64,000 nucleotides of DNA from Bdellovibrionales bacterium (GCA_018266355.1 JAFEAP010000015.1:1-64000); one strand, 5' to 3'. Shown: positions 38,759 through 47,639, counted from the stretch's first letter. Numbers and translations are program-made. Notes: generated by a model not told the origin, from the sequence alone.

Positions 38759-39514
38759 ATGCGTAACGCCCTTTTTATCGCCTTCCTTTCGCTGATTCCG
38801 TCCACCCTCTTCGCCGCCGACCCTCGGAACGTCGCCGACTACCGCGTGCTCTTCGATCTCGAAGCCCACGGAAAAACCGACCTCGTGAACGGTTACGGGG
38901 GCTACGTCCAGATCTACGAACGGCCGAACGCGAACGGCGGACGCGACCAGTGGATCCGCTACTGCGAAAACTTCGACGGCACCGGCCTCGGCGGCCGTCC
39001 GAACCCCGCGCGCTCGCGTTTCAAACTCCTGCCCTTCGGCACGGTCGACGACACCGCTTACCGCTGCCGCGACTTCACTCCCGCCGACATGGCCGTCGGC
39101 CAGCCGCTGATCCAGATGGGCAGCAAGATTTTCTTCGCCCTGAAAACGCCGAACTGGTCGGCCGAAAACGGCGGCGAGATCCTCTTCCAGTTCGCGAAAA
39201 AGATCCCGCTCTTCGGTTCGCCGACCTACAAGACGATCCGGGTCGAAGCCACGCGCGCGCCGGACGGATCCCTCGACTACGACGTCACCGCGACCGTTCC
39301 GCACACCGGCGATTTCCCGTTCCACTTCTTCCTCTTCGACGTCTCGGGCTCGGGCCTCGGGCTTCCGAACGGAATCACCGGACTCACCCTCGATCCGACG
39401 GAACGCTCCGAGCGGAAGGTCGACCTCGACTCGCTCGAAGGTCCGATCTCGATCAAAGGCACCGGCAAGGGCACCGCGCATTCGCTCTGGCCCGTGGGCC
39501 GCGCGACGAACTGA
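38759..39514 (+). CDS. secreted protein of unknown function
   Basis: The 251-residue product begins with a signal peptide (FIAFLSLIPSTLFA, cut before ADPRN). The mature protein is rich in beta-type sequence (YRVLFDLEAHGKTD, IRYCENFDG, DYDVTATVPHTGDFPF) with two cysteines that may pair. No family was recognised. It may be a periplasmic or outer-membrane-associated beta protein. Its stop overlaps the ATG of trmO (TGATG), an odd pairing of a secreted protein with a tRNA-modifying enzyme. Confidence 0.62.
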   Translation: MRNALFIAFLSLIPSTLFAADPRNVADYRVLFDLEAHGKTDLVNGYGGYVQIYERPNANGGRDQWIRYCENFDGTGLGGRPNPARSRFKLLPFGTVDDTAYRCRDFTPADMAVGQPLIQMGSKIFFALKTPNWSAENGGEILFQFAKKIPLFGSPTYKTIRVEATRAPDGSLDYDVTATVPHTGDFPFHFFLFDVSGSGLGLPNGITGLTLDPTERSERKVDLDSLEGPISIKGTGKGTAHSLWPVGRATN

Positions 39515-40392
39515 TGCAGAAAAAGACGGCGAAGAAATCCGCTTACCCCGGCAAGGACTACGTCCCGCGCTCGGGACCGCCGTCGAAGAAACCTCCGCCG
39601 CCGACCTACGAGTTCGCGCCGATCGGGGTGATCCGCACCGCCTTCGCGGAAAAATTCGGGATTCCGCGCCAACCGGGCATGGTCGCCGAAGCGAAGGGCG
39701 TGATCGAACTCGATCGCCATCCTTTTTTCGCGATCGCCGTCGATAAACTCGAAACCTTCTCGCACCTCTGGGTCCTCTTCGTCTTCCACGAGCACGGCGC
39801 GCGCGACTGGAAACCCTCGATCCGGCCCCCCCGCCTCGGCGGTCGGAAGAAAGTCGGCGTCCTCGCCTCGCGCTCTCCGCATCGCCCGAATCCGATCGGA
39901 CTCTCGGCGGTAAAACTCGATCGCATCGAGAAAACCCCGAAAGGCGTGCGCATCCACGTCTCCGGCGTCGATCTGCTCGACGGCACGCCGATCCTCGACG
40001 TGAAACCCTACATTCCTTTCGCCGATTCGATCGCGGACGCGAACGCGGGATGGGCCGCGGAACCGATCGAGAAATTTCCCGTCGAGTTCACGGAAAAATC
40101 GCTCGCTTCGCTCGATCGCCACGAGCGCCGGATCCGCGCGCAGAAAAACGACGACTCGATCGACGTGCGCCGGATGATCGTCGAGATGCTCGAACTCGAT
40201 CCGCGCCCGGCCTCCCAGAAAAGGAAGATGCCTCCGCGCGAGGACGACTCGAAAGGCCTTCGATTCGCCTTCACGCTCTTCGATTTCGACGTGAAGTGGG
40301 AAATCCGCGAGAACGCGTTCGCCGTCCTCGACCTCGAGGACCTCGTCGACGGTCGCCCGGCGGGACTCGCGAAAAAGAAGTCCGCGACTTGA
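39514..40392 (+). CDS. trmO: tRNA (adenine37-N6)-methyltransferase TrmO
   Basis: The 292-residue product is a TrmO/TsaA (YaeB-like) beta-barrel methyltransferase that N6-methylates t6A37 of tRNA with SAM. Its motifs are APIGVIRTAF, FSHLWVLFVFH, VGVLASRSPHRPNPIG (the SAM-binding signature) and GVDLLDGTPILDVKPYIP. A lysine- and proline-rich N-terminal extension of about 30 residues precedes the domain, and a C-terminal tail of about 90 residues is charged. ATG 39514 overlaps the upstream stop (TGATG). Confidence 0.9.
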   Translation: MQKKTAKKSAYPGKDYVPRSGPPSKKPPPPTYEFAPIGVIRTAFAEKFGIPRQPGMVAEAKGVIELDRHPFFAIAVDKLETFSHLWVLFVFHEHGARDWKPSIRPPRLGGRKKVGVLASRSPHRPNPIGLSAVKLDRIEKTPKGVRIHVSGVDLLDGTPILDVKPYIPFADSIADANAGWAAEPIEKFPVEFTEKSLASLDRHERRIRAQKNDDSIDVRRMIVEMLELDPRPASQKRKMPPREDDSKGLRFAFTLFDFDVKWEIRENAFAVLDLEDLVDGRPAGLAKKKSAT

Positions 40393-40399
40393 TCGGAAC

Positions 40400-41092
40400 T
40401 TACGGCGAATTCGGCGCGAGGTTCTTCCTCGTGTAAGTCGCCTTCCCGTAAATCGTGCGGCCGGTTCCGGACTCGACCTGAACTCCGTAGAACGCGTAGG
40501 TGTCCGTGCCCGTGCGGACGATCCGGTAACCCGAATTCCAATTCCGCGCGAAGACGTTCGCGAGCACCGCGGCCGTCGCGCTCCGCGAGTCGCCGCCGTT
40601 CGCCGTCGTGATCGTGATGAGATCCGGCGTCTGGAAAGTCGCGCCGTACGAGAGCGCGAAGAAGTCGAAGGTGTCCGCGCGATTGAACTTCACGAAATCC
40701 GTGACGATCGAAACGCTCGTGAAGGACGAAGCGAACCGTCCCGCCGTCTCGTGGCATCGGAGTCCCGTCGAATACGAACGCGGATTCGTTCCCGGTTTCG
40801 GGACTTCCATGAAGTGGAACCGCGCGAGGTCTCTTCCTCCGTCCGCGCGCCTCGTCGTTTGGTCGACGTAGACTTCGGCGCTCTCGTGCACGTAAGCGCC
40901 GGCCGGGAGCTGCGAGATCAGGATCGACGGTCCGGTTCCGTTCGTGTCGAACGCGCGGAAAGAGTCGAGGCAGGACGTCTCTTCGATCGATTGGGATTTG
41001 TCGCGGGCTTCGGAGTTGATTTCACATCCGTTCGCGAACAAGGAAAAGGCGAGAAGCGAGGCGACGGCGATCGTCGGGCTAGGTGAGCGCAT
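40400..41092 (-). CDS. lipoprotein of unknown function
   Basis: The 230-residue product has a lipoprotein signal (SLLAFSLFANGC) with a lipidated Cys at about residue 23. The mature part is beta-rich (GPSILISQLPAGAYVHESAE, YAFYGVQVESGTG) and has two further cysteines. It was not recognised. It converges on trmO with an 8-bp gap. Confidence 0.6.
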   Translation of the reverse strand: MRSPSPTIAVASLLAFSLFANGCEINSEARDKSQSIEETSCLDSFRAFDTNGTGPSILISQLPAGAYVHESAEVYVDQTTRRADGGRDLARFHFMEVPKPGTNPRSYSTGLRCHETAGRFASSFTSVSIVTDFVKFNRADTFDFFALSYGATFQTPDLITITTANGGDSRSATAAVLANVFARNWNSGYRIVRTGTDTYAFYGVQVESGTGRTIYGKATYTRKNLAPNSP

Positions 41093-41202
41093 GAAGTTCT
41101 CCTAGCCGGAGATTATCCGAGGACTTTTCGGAGAGGCAAGCGTCGGGTAAGAGACCGACACGTCGCCTCGCTCTCGAGAGGACGGGGACGGAACGTTCGC
41201 GG

Positions 41203-41721
41203 TTAGTTGCCGCGAGTGAGGTTCAGCGTGATCGTCGGGCAAACGCCGGCCCACGCGCCGGAAGTGCCGGACATCGCGGACGAGAGGCTGCCGGTGATCT
41301 GCCGACCGTGGTCGGAAGAGGCGAGCGAGCCTTGGTAGAAGCAGGTTTGACCGTTCATGTAACGGAGGAGCGAGACGTTCGAGAGCGATCCCGAGTTCTC
41401 GGAGCTCGCCGTGAACTGGGACGGCTGGTTCCCGTACTGGTTGTACTGGGTTTGGTAACCGCCGTACGACGAAGTGGTCGTGTAGGTGCCGGTCACGACG
41501 TTCCCGTTATCCGAGAGGGTGAGGCTCACTTGGCTCGGCTGCATATTATAGTAGCCGGTGTTGTAGCCGCCGTTTTGGGTCGTGCCCGTCGTCGTGTTCG
41601 ACGCCGTCGGAACTTCGAAACCCGTGTAGGTGCCTTGATAGTTATCGCGGCCGCAACCGGAGAGGCCGACCGCGAGGGTCGCCACCGAAACCGTCATCAG
41701 AATCTTCTTCATGTTCGACAT
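41203..41721 (-). CDS. Gly/Asn/Tyr/Gln-rich lipoprotein
   Basis: The product has a lipoprotein signal ending in AVGLSGCGRDNYQGTY. A low-complexity middle (TTGTTQNGGYNTGYYNMQPS, then YGGYQTQYNQYGNQPSQF) is rich in Tyr, Gln, Asn and Gly, and is flanked by beta strands such as VSLTLSDNGNVVTGTY. It is probably exported to the outer membrane. The start was set at ATG 41721, which has GGAG nine bases upstream; an ATG at 41739 is also in frame. The 110 bases upstream of the neighbouring lipoprotein suggest separate transcription. Confidence 0.6.
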   Translation of the reverse strand: MSNMKKILMTVSVATLAVGLSGCGRDNYQGTYTGFEVPTASNTTTGTTQNGGYNTGYYNMQPSQVSLTLSDNGNVVTGTYTTTSSYGGYQTQYNQYGNQPSQFTASSENSGSLSNVSLLRYMNGQTCFYQGSLASSDHGRQITGSLSSAMSGTSGAWAGVCPTITLNLTRGN

Positions 41722-42006
41722 ACTTTTCATCTCCAACACACTTGCTTAGGACTGCGAACCCCGCGTGCACTCACGTGCACCTTTCTCCGAAAGAGGTTCG
41801 TTACCGAGAGTAAGAGCAAGGGGTAGGCCAAATTGACGCGACGCGAGAAGCTCCACGTTCGAGCTGAGAGCCGATTGAGCAGGCCCGAGCGTCCAATCTT
41901 TTTACAGGTGCCTACCGACACACATCCCTTACCTCGTCATTTCCAAGCTTTAGAGTCCGGCTTCCCTCGCCTATCCTTATAGTTCAAACTATGTTAAACT
42001 TCAGGA

Positions 42007-42939
42007 ATGAAGACCCTCGTGACCGGTGCGACCGGCTTTATCGGGATCGAACTCTTAAAGCGCTTCTCCCGTGAAGCGAATGAGATCCGTATCCTCACCC
42101 GGAACGTCGACCGGGCGACGGAATCCCTCGGCCGGCACCTCTCCTCGATGGAGGTCACCCGCGTTCGGACGTTCGAATGGGACTCGAATCGATCGGTCGC
42201 CCCGGCGACCGCTCTCGAAGGCGTCGACACCGTATTCCACCTCGCCGGCGAGAACATCGGAGGCGGCCGATGGACCGAGGAGCGAAAACGCCGGATCCGC
42301 GAATCCCGGGAAATCGGGACGCGAAACCTCGTCGCGGGATTGAACCGAATGGCCTCTCCCCCGGTCTTCATCTCGGCTTCGGCGATCGGATTTTACGGCG
42401 ACGCCGGCGATCGGAAGCTCGACGAATCAAGCCCGAAAGGGGAAGGGTTCTTGGCCGACGTTTGCGAAGTTTGGGAGACCGAGGCGCGGAAGGCCCGGAC
42501 CTCTCGCCTCGTCCTTCCTCGGTTCGGAATCGTCCTCGGTCGCGGAGGGGGCGCGCTCGAAAAGCTCCTTCCTCTTTTCCGAACCGGTCTCGGCGGGAAA
42601 AACGGAAACGGGAAACAGTGGATGAGCTGGATCCACGTCGACGACCTCGTCGCCTTCCTCGTCCGCGCGGCGACCGACCCGAAGGTCGAAGGCGTGCACA
42701 ACCTCGTGTCCTCGAATCCGGTCCGAAACTCCGATTTCGCGAAAGCCCTCGGAGACGCCGTCCATCGCCCAGCCCTCCTCCCGACCCCCGCTTTCGCGCT
42801 CCGCGTTGCCCTCGGTCAAATGGCGGAGGAGACGATCCTCGCTTCCCAACGCGTCGCGCCACAGAAACTCACCGCCGAATTCTTTTCTTACGCTTACCCG
42901 GACCTGGAGGGCGCCTTGCGGCAAATCGCCGCCCCGTGA
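42007..42939 (+). CDS. TIGR01777-type SDR protein (YfcH-like epimerase)
   Basis: The 310-residue product opens MKTLVTGATGFIGIELL with the SDR glycine motif and has FHLAGENIGGGRW, SASAIGFYGDAGD and RFGIVLGRGGGALEKLLP. The C-terminal FALRVALGQMAEETILASQR is the hallmark of the TIGR01777/YfcH subgroup. The substrate is unknown for the whole subgroup. A 285-bp GC-rich spacer precedes it. Bases 42194-42211 in its codons carry a variant of the palindrome seen around parA. Confidence 0.82.
   Translation: MKTLVTGATGFIGIELLKRFSREANEIRILTRNVDRATESLGRHLSSMEVTRVRTFEWDSNRSVAPATALEGVDTVFHLAGENIGGGRWTEERKRRIRESREIGTRNLVAGLNRMASPPVFISASAIGFYGDAGDRKLDESSPKGEGFLADVCEVWETEARKARTSRLVLPRFGIVLGRGGGALEKLLPLFRTGLGGKNGNGKQWMSWIHVDDLVAFLVRAATDPKVEGVHNLVSSNPVRNSDFAKALGDAVHRPALLPTPAFALRVALGQMAEETILASQRVAPQKLTAEFFSYAYPDLEGALRQIAAP
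42194..42211. repeat. variant copy of the par-region palindrome (CC centre)
   Basis: CGGTCGCC CC GGCGACCG has both 8-bp arms of the palindrome found five times around parA, at the same spacing, with CC in place of the GC centre. It lies within the codons of the SDR gene, about 4.6 kb upstream of the nearest exact copy. Confidence 0.4.
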
Positions 42940-42954
42940 TAGCCACGGGGGCAT

Positions 42955-43965
42955 ATGCGAGCCTTCGGAGTCCTGGTTTTGGTGTTGATCCTTTCTCTTC
43001 TTTCCACCGTACGGGCCGCCGAGTCGCCGACGACGGTTTGCCCGATCGCTTCCGAGGGTGAGACCGCCCTCGACTGCCCGTGGGCCGCGATCGCCCGAGG
43101 CGCCGAGCCGATCCTGAAAGCGAACGCCGATCCCGAGATCGCGAAGGCGAAGATCGCGCACTACCTCGACTCCGTCGCACCCGACTTCATGAAGCGCCTC
43201 TCCCGCGAGGGAAAGTCCGCCGGCGACGTGAAGAAGCTCTGGGGCCGCTCGATCAACTTCGACGAAAACGCGAAGGGCATCATCATCCCCGAACCGATCA
43301 TCGACGTCGTCCTCGACCGCGCGGGCGTTTTCGAACGGAAGGACCGGATCGTCTACGCGGGCTTCGAACACACCTACGGCTACCTCCTCTCTATTCTTAA
43401 GACGCCTTACGGGTACAAGCGCCTGCGATGGGTTCGCCCCGACATCGAGAAGGGCTTCGGCCTCGCCGCCGGCGTGATCTCGCCGACTCCGAAATCGGGC
43501 GGACTCTATTTGAACGTCTCGTACTTCGCCGGCCGGATCGCCTTCCGCGGTTCGAATCCCGCCGACCGCGCGGCGATGAAGATCGTGAAGAAAGCCGACG
43601 CCGCCCGCTCTCTCCGGCAGTTCGATTTCTCGAAACTCCACGGCCGCCGGCTCACCGAGACGGTCACCCTCGAAGGCGGCCGGACGGTCGAGATCCGCAC
43701 CGACTTCGTCCCGTTCACGAAAGCCTCCGGAGCCGAGACCGGCGGAAACTCCGAACTGCTCGTCTACTCGATCCGCGACTCGGCGGAAAAACTTCCGTAT
43801 CTGATCTCGGCCTTCCCGATCGCGCCGGGTTTCTCGGACGCCGCGCTCGACCCGAAAGGCTTCGGCGAGGGCAAGCCCGTCCTCACGAAGTACAACGCCT
43901 TCGTCGCGGGCGTGACCGACGCGAAAGCCTCGCTCTTCGGAACCCGCGACGGTTCCGAGTTCTGA
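42955..43965 (+). CDS. secreted protein of unknown function
   Basis: The 336-residue product has a Sec signal peptide (FGVLVLVLILSLLSTVRAAE). A mature N-terminal part has two cysteines (VCPIASEG, LDCPWA), followed by a mixed alpha/beta domain with FEHTYGYLLSILKTPYGYKR and GGLYLNVSYFAGRIAF. No family was recognised. It starts 15 bases after the SDR gene stop, so the two are probably cotranscribed, and a 49-base gap separates it from the ABC transporter operon. Confidence 0.62.
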   Translation: MRAFGVLVLVLILSLLSTVRAAESPTTVCPIASEGETALDCPWAAIARGAEPILKANADPEIAKAKIAHYLDSVAPDFMKRLSREGKSAGDVKKLWGRSINFDENAKGIIIPEPIIDVVLDRAGVFERKDRIVYAGFEHTYGYLLSILKTPYGYKRLRWVRPDIEKGFGLAAGVISPTPKSGGLYLNVSYFAGRIAFRGSNPADRAAMKIVKKADAARSLRQFDFSKLHGRRLTETVTLEGGRTVEIRTDFVPFTKASGAETGGNSELLVYSIRDSAEKLPYLISAFPIAPGFSDAALDPKGFGEGKPVLTKYNAFVAGVTDAKASLFGTRDGSEF

Positions 43966-44014
43966 TCGCGCTTTCGGATCGTCGCCCACTGACCCCACAC
44001 CACGAATCGACACC

Positions 44015-45091
44015 ATGACGAAAACGAACGCCTCCGCCCCGATCATCTCCGTGAACAAAGTCCGCCGCGTCTTTCGCTCGACCCAAAAGGGCGAAGGGAT
44101 GAAGGAAACCCTCGGACTTCTCTTGAAACCGAAAACGACGGAGCACGTCGCCCTGAAGGAAGTCTCTTTCACGATCGAACCCGGTTCGTTCGTCGGTCTC
44201 ATCGGCGCGAACGGAGCCGGCAAGACGACGCTCCTGAAGATCCTCTCCGGACTGATCCCGCCCTCCTCCGGCGAAGCGACCGTCCTCGGGTACAAACCCT
44301 TCGACCGGACGATGCCGTTTCGTCACGCGATCTCCCTCGTCATGGGCCAGAAGGCCCAACTCTGGTGGGACCTTCCCGCGACCGACGCGTTCGATCTCCT
44401 GAAGGCGATCTACGAAATCCCGGAAGCGAAGTACCGCGAGCGGTTGAACACGCTCGCCGAGCTCCTCGACGTGAAACGCCTCCTCCAAACCCAGATCCGG
44501 AGACTCAGCCTCGGCGAACGGATGAAGATGGAACTCATCGGCGCCCTTCTACACTGGCCGAAGGTCGTCTTCCTCGACGAACCGACGATCGGCCTCGATG
44601 TCCTCGCCGCCGAGAAACTCCGCGACTTCCTGAAGGTCTTCAACCAGAAGGAAAAGGCGACGATCATCCTGACCTCGCACAACATGGACGACATCGAACG
44701 CCTCTGCTCGCGGGTCATGATCCTGAAGACGGGCGAGATGATTTTCGACGGTTCTCCTTCGAAGCTCCTCCGCGAGGGCGAGTGTCGACTGCGCGTGCGC
44801 CTGAAAGAAACGCTCACCTCCGACGCCGTCGCGGACATCGCCGGCGTGAAGAAGGAAGACGTGACCGTCGGCGAATCAGACGCGGGCGGCGAGGAAGACG
44901 AAGGCGGCGAAGGCGCGATCCCGACGTTCTACGTCGAGACGAACAAGGACGCGGTCATCCGCGTCCTCCAGGCGATCATGGCGAAGGCGACGATCCTCGA
45001 TATGGGGATCGAGGAGCAGAGCCTCGAAAGCGTGATCAGCCGGATCTACTCCGAAGGCGGAGTTTCGGGCGGAGCGGGCCTCCATGCGTGA
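44015..45091 (+). CDS. ABC-2 exporter, ATP-binding protein
   Basis: The 358-residue product is the nucleotide-binding subunit of an ABC-2-type transporter. GANGAGKTT is Walker A, LSLGERMKME the signature, VVFLDEPTIGLD Walker B and LTSHNMDD the H-loop. A C-terminal extension beyond residue 255 includes an acidic stretch (GGEEDEGGEG). It is coupled by an 8-base overlap to the first permease gene. Together with the two permeases it forms an export system of the type annotated as ABC-2/DUF990; the cargo is unknown. Confidence 0.9.
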   Translation: MTKTNASAPIISVNKVRRVFRSTQKGEGMKETLGLLLKPKTTEHVALKEVSFTIEPGSFVGLIGANGAGKTTLLKILSGLIPPSSGEATVLGYKPFDRTMPFRHAISLVMGQKAQLWWDLPATDAFDLLKAIYEIPEAKYRERLNTLAELLDVKRLLQTQIRRLSLGERMKMELIGALLHWPKVVFLDEPTIGLDVLAAEKLRDFLKVFNQKEKATIILTSHNMDDIERLCSRVMILKTGEMIFDGSPSKLLREGECRLRVRLKETLTSDAVADIAGVKKEDVTVGESDAGGEEDEGGEGAIPTFYVETNKDAVIRVLQAIMAKATILDMGIEEQSLESVISRIYSEGGVSGGAGLHA

Positions 45092-45941
45092 TGCCACTCT
45101 CTCCGGTCCGGGCGATTCGCTCCCGGGCTCGAAGTCTTCCCTTCTCCCGCGACTCGAGTGGCGGATCGCCGCCCTGAAAAACGGGTTCCAAGACGCGACC
45201 GCCTACCGACTCGAATTCTTCCTCGAAGTCTTCGGGGCGGCCTTCGTCCCGGCCGCGATCCAATGGGTGCTCTGGTACGCCCTCTTCGTCATGGGTCACC
45301 AGGAAACGATCGGCGGTCTGACTTACCATCAGATGCTCGCCTATACGTTCACCTCGATCCTCTTCACCCAGATCCGCGGCGGCGACCACGATTTCGAACT
45401 CGTCGAGATGATCCGCTCGGGCGGACTCTCGAACTACCTCCTTCGGCCGACGGGCGTCGTCGAGTTCGTCTGGATCCGCGGTCTCGCGCCGAAGCTCTTC
45501 ATCTCGGCGGTCTGCCTCGGGATCGGCGTCGCCGTCTCTTTCTTCTATCCCGAACTTTCCGCCGCCCGGATGGTCGCGGCGATGGGGCTCGCGCTCCTCG
45601 GGAACATCATCGCCTACCAGATCGGCGCGACCATCGCGACGCTCGCCTTCTACTGGGAAGAGGCCTACTCGATGCTCATGGTGAAGAACATGATCGTCCA
45701 AATCCTCTGCGGCGAACTTCTCCCGCTCTCCCTTTTCCCGGCCTCGATGACCTGGATGTGGAAGTCGACGCCCTTCTATCTCTACGTCTACGGACCGACC
45801 CAGTACGCGCTCGGCCGATGGACGACGGGCGAGTTCATGGACGCGGTCGGCATCGCGTGCCTCTGGATGCTCGGACTTTGGGGGCTCGTGCACCTCAGCT
45901 GGAAACTCTCGATCAAGCGCTACCTCTCGCTCGGCGGCTAA
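45084..45941 (+). CDS. ABC-2 permease subunit 1
   Basis: The 285-residue product has six likely membrane segments (for example FVPAAIQWVLWYALFVMG and LWMLGLWGLVHLSW) and a family-typical GGLTYHQMLAYTFTSILF region. This matches ABC-2/DUF990-type permeases that pair with the NatA-like ATPase upstream. Its ATG overlaps the ATPase gene by 8 bases, and the second permease follows after 13 bases. Confidence 0.8.
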   Translation: MRDATLSGPGDSLPGSKSSLLPRLEWRIAALKNGFQDATAYRLEFFLEVFGAAFVPAAIQWVLWYALFVMGHQETIGGLTYHQMLAYTFTSILFTQIRGGDHDFELVEMIRSGGLSNYLLRPTGVVEFVWIRGLAPKLFISAVCLGIGVAVSFFYPELSAARMVAAMGLALLGNIIAYQIGATIATLAFYWEEAYSMLMVKNMIVQILCGELLPLSLFPASMTWMWKSTPFYLYVYGPTQYALGRWTTGEFMDAVGIACLWMLGLWGLVHLSWKLSIKRYLSLGG

Positions 45942-45954
45942 GGACGGAGATACG

Positions 45955-46749
45955 ATGGCCACCCTCACGAAATACTCCCGCCTCTTCGCGACCCAGGTGA
46001 AAAACAATTTCGTCCGCGAGGCCGTTTACCGGTCGAATTTCGTGACGATGCTCTTCACGGACCTCGTTTGGATCGCGGTCGAATTCGCGCTCTTCACCGT
46101 GATCTACGCGAACACGGATACCCTCGCCGGGTGGACGAAAGAGCAGGTCTTCTTCTTCCTCGGAATCTTTTTCGCCTCGGATGCGATCAACGCGACTTTC
46201 TTCCAACGGAACTTCTGGCAGTTCTCGGACCTCGTGAACAAGGGCGAGCTCGACATCCTCCTCACGAAACCGGTCTCGCCGGCGTTCCTCGCTCTCACTC
46301 GCTGGATGAGCCTCACCTCGATCCTTAATTTTTTCTTCGGAATCGCGATCGCGATCAAGTACGCCGACGCCTCGGGCTTCGCGGGCGGACTCCGCTGGGC
46401 CCTCGTCCCGGTCTGGCTCGCCATCGGGGTCGCGGCCTCGGTGCTCCTGCGCTTCGCGTTCGCGGTCTGGGTTTTCTGGACCGACCGGAGCTGGGCGATC
46501 ACTCGCCTCTATTTCCAGTTCTTCGGCCTTGCGACGAAGCCCGACGCGATCTTCCCAGCCGCGATCCGCTACACCATCATGACCTTCCTGCCGTTCGCCT
46601 TCATCGGCTCGGTCCCGACCCGCGCCCTCCTCTGGGGACTTTCGCCGCTCGAAACCGCCGGAGTCGTACTCGTCCTCATCGCCTTCTATGTCTTCGACGT
46701 CGTTTTCTGGCGACTCGGCCTTCGCCGGTACCAGAGTGCTTCGAGTTAA
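45955..46749 (+). CDS. ABC-2 permease subunit 2
   Basis: The 264-residue product has six likely membrane segments (FVTMLFTDLVWIAVEFALFT, AIGVAASVLLRFAFAVWVFW, VLVLIAFYVFDVVFW) and the KGELDILLTKPVSPAF motif typical of ABC-2/DUF990 permeases. It is the last gene of the three-gene exporter operon. Its partner permease is encoded 13 bases upstream. Confidence 0.82.
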   Translation: MATLTKYSRLFATQVKNNFVREAVYRSNFVTMLFTDLVWIAVEFALFTVIYANTDTLAGWTKEQVFFFLGIFFASDAINATFFQRNFWQFSDLVNKGELDILLTKPVSPAFLALTRWMSLTSILNFFFGIAIAIKYADASGFAGGLRWALVPVWLAIGVAASVLLRFAFAVWVFWTDRSWAITRLYFQFFGLATKPDAIFPAAIRYTIMTFLPFAFIGSVPTRALLWGLSPLETAGVVLVLIAFYVFDVVFWRLGLRRYQSASS

Positions 46750-46787
46750 CCGTCCCTTCCTTCGATTTTCCAAAAGGAGACCCCGAT

Positions 46788-47222
46788 ATGAAAAACGTCC
46801 TTCGTGCCTTCGGTTTCGGAATCGTCCTCTCGGTCGCCGCGGCGACCGTCGCCGCTCCTTCGGCCCTCGCCGGCCAACCCTGCCCGAAGGGGTTCGACGC
46901 CGCCCGCGAAGGGATGACCGCGCTCCTCGCGAACGCCGAGATCGTCCTCGAAGCGAAGCAAGCCGTGACCGCCGGCCGCCCGACGTTCGGCTCGATCGGA
47001 TGCGAACTTCTCCAGAGCGTCCCGGGCACGACCCGCATGGATCCGTACGCGTGGGAAAAGATCGCGTTCACGTACGACGTCGTCGCGAACTTCGGCGACG
47101 CCTACGGCCGGGTCGGAACGATTCGGATCGTCCAGAAGACGACCCACTACCCGCGGTCGCCGGCGCTCGAGTACCTCGAAGCGAAGTTCGAACCGCTTCC
47201 GGTCGGCGGGATCGTCCGCTAA
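46788..47222 (+). CDS. small secreted protein of unknown function
   Basis: The 144-residue product has a signal peptide (GFGIVLSVAAATVAAPSALA, cut before GQPCP) and two mature cysteines (PCPKGF, GCELLQ). It was not recognised. AAAAGGAG lies 8 bases before the ATG. The SVAAAT codons of the signal peptide coincide exactly with a copy of the par-region palindrome (46831-46848). A terminator containing a second copy follows the stop. Confidence 0.6.
   Translation: MKNVLRAFGFGIVLSVAAATVAAPSALAGQPCPKGFDAAREGMTALLANAEIVLEAKQAVTAGRPTFGSIGCELLQSVPGTTRMDPYAWEKIAFTYDVVANFGDAYGRVGTIRIVQKTTHYPRSPALEYLEAKFEPLPVGGIVR
46831..46848. repeat. par-region palindrome copy 1
   Basis: CGGTCGCCGCGGCGACCG, a perfect 18-bp palindrome, lies inside the signal-peptide codons of the secreted-protein gene. 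Identical copies lie at 47257, 47343, 47411 and 47896. It is a candidate centromere-like ParB site. Confidence 0.6.
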
Positions 47223-47248
47223 GTCGAACCGCGATTTTCGATTTCACG

Positions 47249-47289
47249 AAACCCATCGGTCGCCGCGGCGACCGGTGGGTTTTTCTTTT
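47249..47289 (+). terminator. terminator built around a par-region palindrome
   Basis: The arms AAACCCA and TGGGTTT extend the 18-bp palindrome at 47257-47274 to a 17-bp stem with one U-G pair at 47256/47275, followed by TTCTTTTC. The U-G pair fits plus-strand transcription. It lies 27 bases after the secreted-protein gene stop. Confidence 0.75.
47257..47274. repeat. par-region palindrome copy 2
   Basis: An exact copy of CGGTCGCCGCGGCGACCG forming the heart of the terminator at 47249-47289. Confidence 0.6.
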
Positions 47290-47342
47290 CCAGGGTACCG
47301 GGCGGAACTCGACGGTGCCGGTCACGGAGAGGACAGAGTGAT

Positions 47343-47360
47343 CGGTCGCCGCGGCGACCG
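47343..47360. repeat. par-region palindrome copy 3
   Basis: An exact copy of CGGTCGCCGCGGCGACCG in non-coding DNA about 280 bp before the parA ATG. Confidence 0.62.
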
Positions 47361-47410
47361 GTCCGTCCGGCGGAAATTTTTCATTCACGCGTCGTCCGCG
47401 GATTCGCGAT

Positions 47411-47428
47411 CGGTCGCCGCGGCGACCG
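47411..47428. repeat. par-region palindrome copy 4
   Basis: An exact copy of CGGTCGCCGCGGCGACCG in non-coding DNA about 210 bp before the parA ATG. Confidence 0.62.
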
Positions 47429-47639
47429 ATGAACGGGTTTTTACTTGCGCGCATTCGCGCCGCTCGACAGAATTCCACCACAGGCGAGAAGTTTGCGCCG
47501 GCAGTTTTCGGGCTTGAAGGATCAAGCCCAGCTCGGAAGTGAACGCATTACCCTCGCCATTCTCGATCGGTCGCGCTCCCTAAAAGGCAGACGACCGATG
47601 ACCCGGACGGCGAGCTCCACCCAAGGAAGGAACCGTCGG

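Larger units (their letters stand above)
47223..47639. other. non-coding region upstream of parA with three palindromes
   Basis: This 417-base region has no convincing gene. It holds palindromes at 47257, 47343 and 47411 spaced 86 and 68 bp apart, the first within a terminator. It is the natural place for the parA promoter and for partition-complex assembly or autoregulation. No clear -10/-35 pair was picked out by eye. Confidence 0.5.

Noticed and set aside
41761..41785. GTGCAC repeated on both sides of TCAC as an operator
   Set aside because: GTGCAC is itself palindromic, so two neighbouring copies give weak evidence, and no regulator is linked.
43540..43570. GGTTCGAATCC resembling a tRNA T-loop
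   Set aside because: It lies in frame within the secreted-protein gene and no acceptor or anticodon stems surround it.
47223..47639. Canonical parS (TGTTTCACGTGAAACA) near parAB
   Set aside because: No such sequence or close variant was found in the par region; only the GC-rich palindrome repeats.
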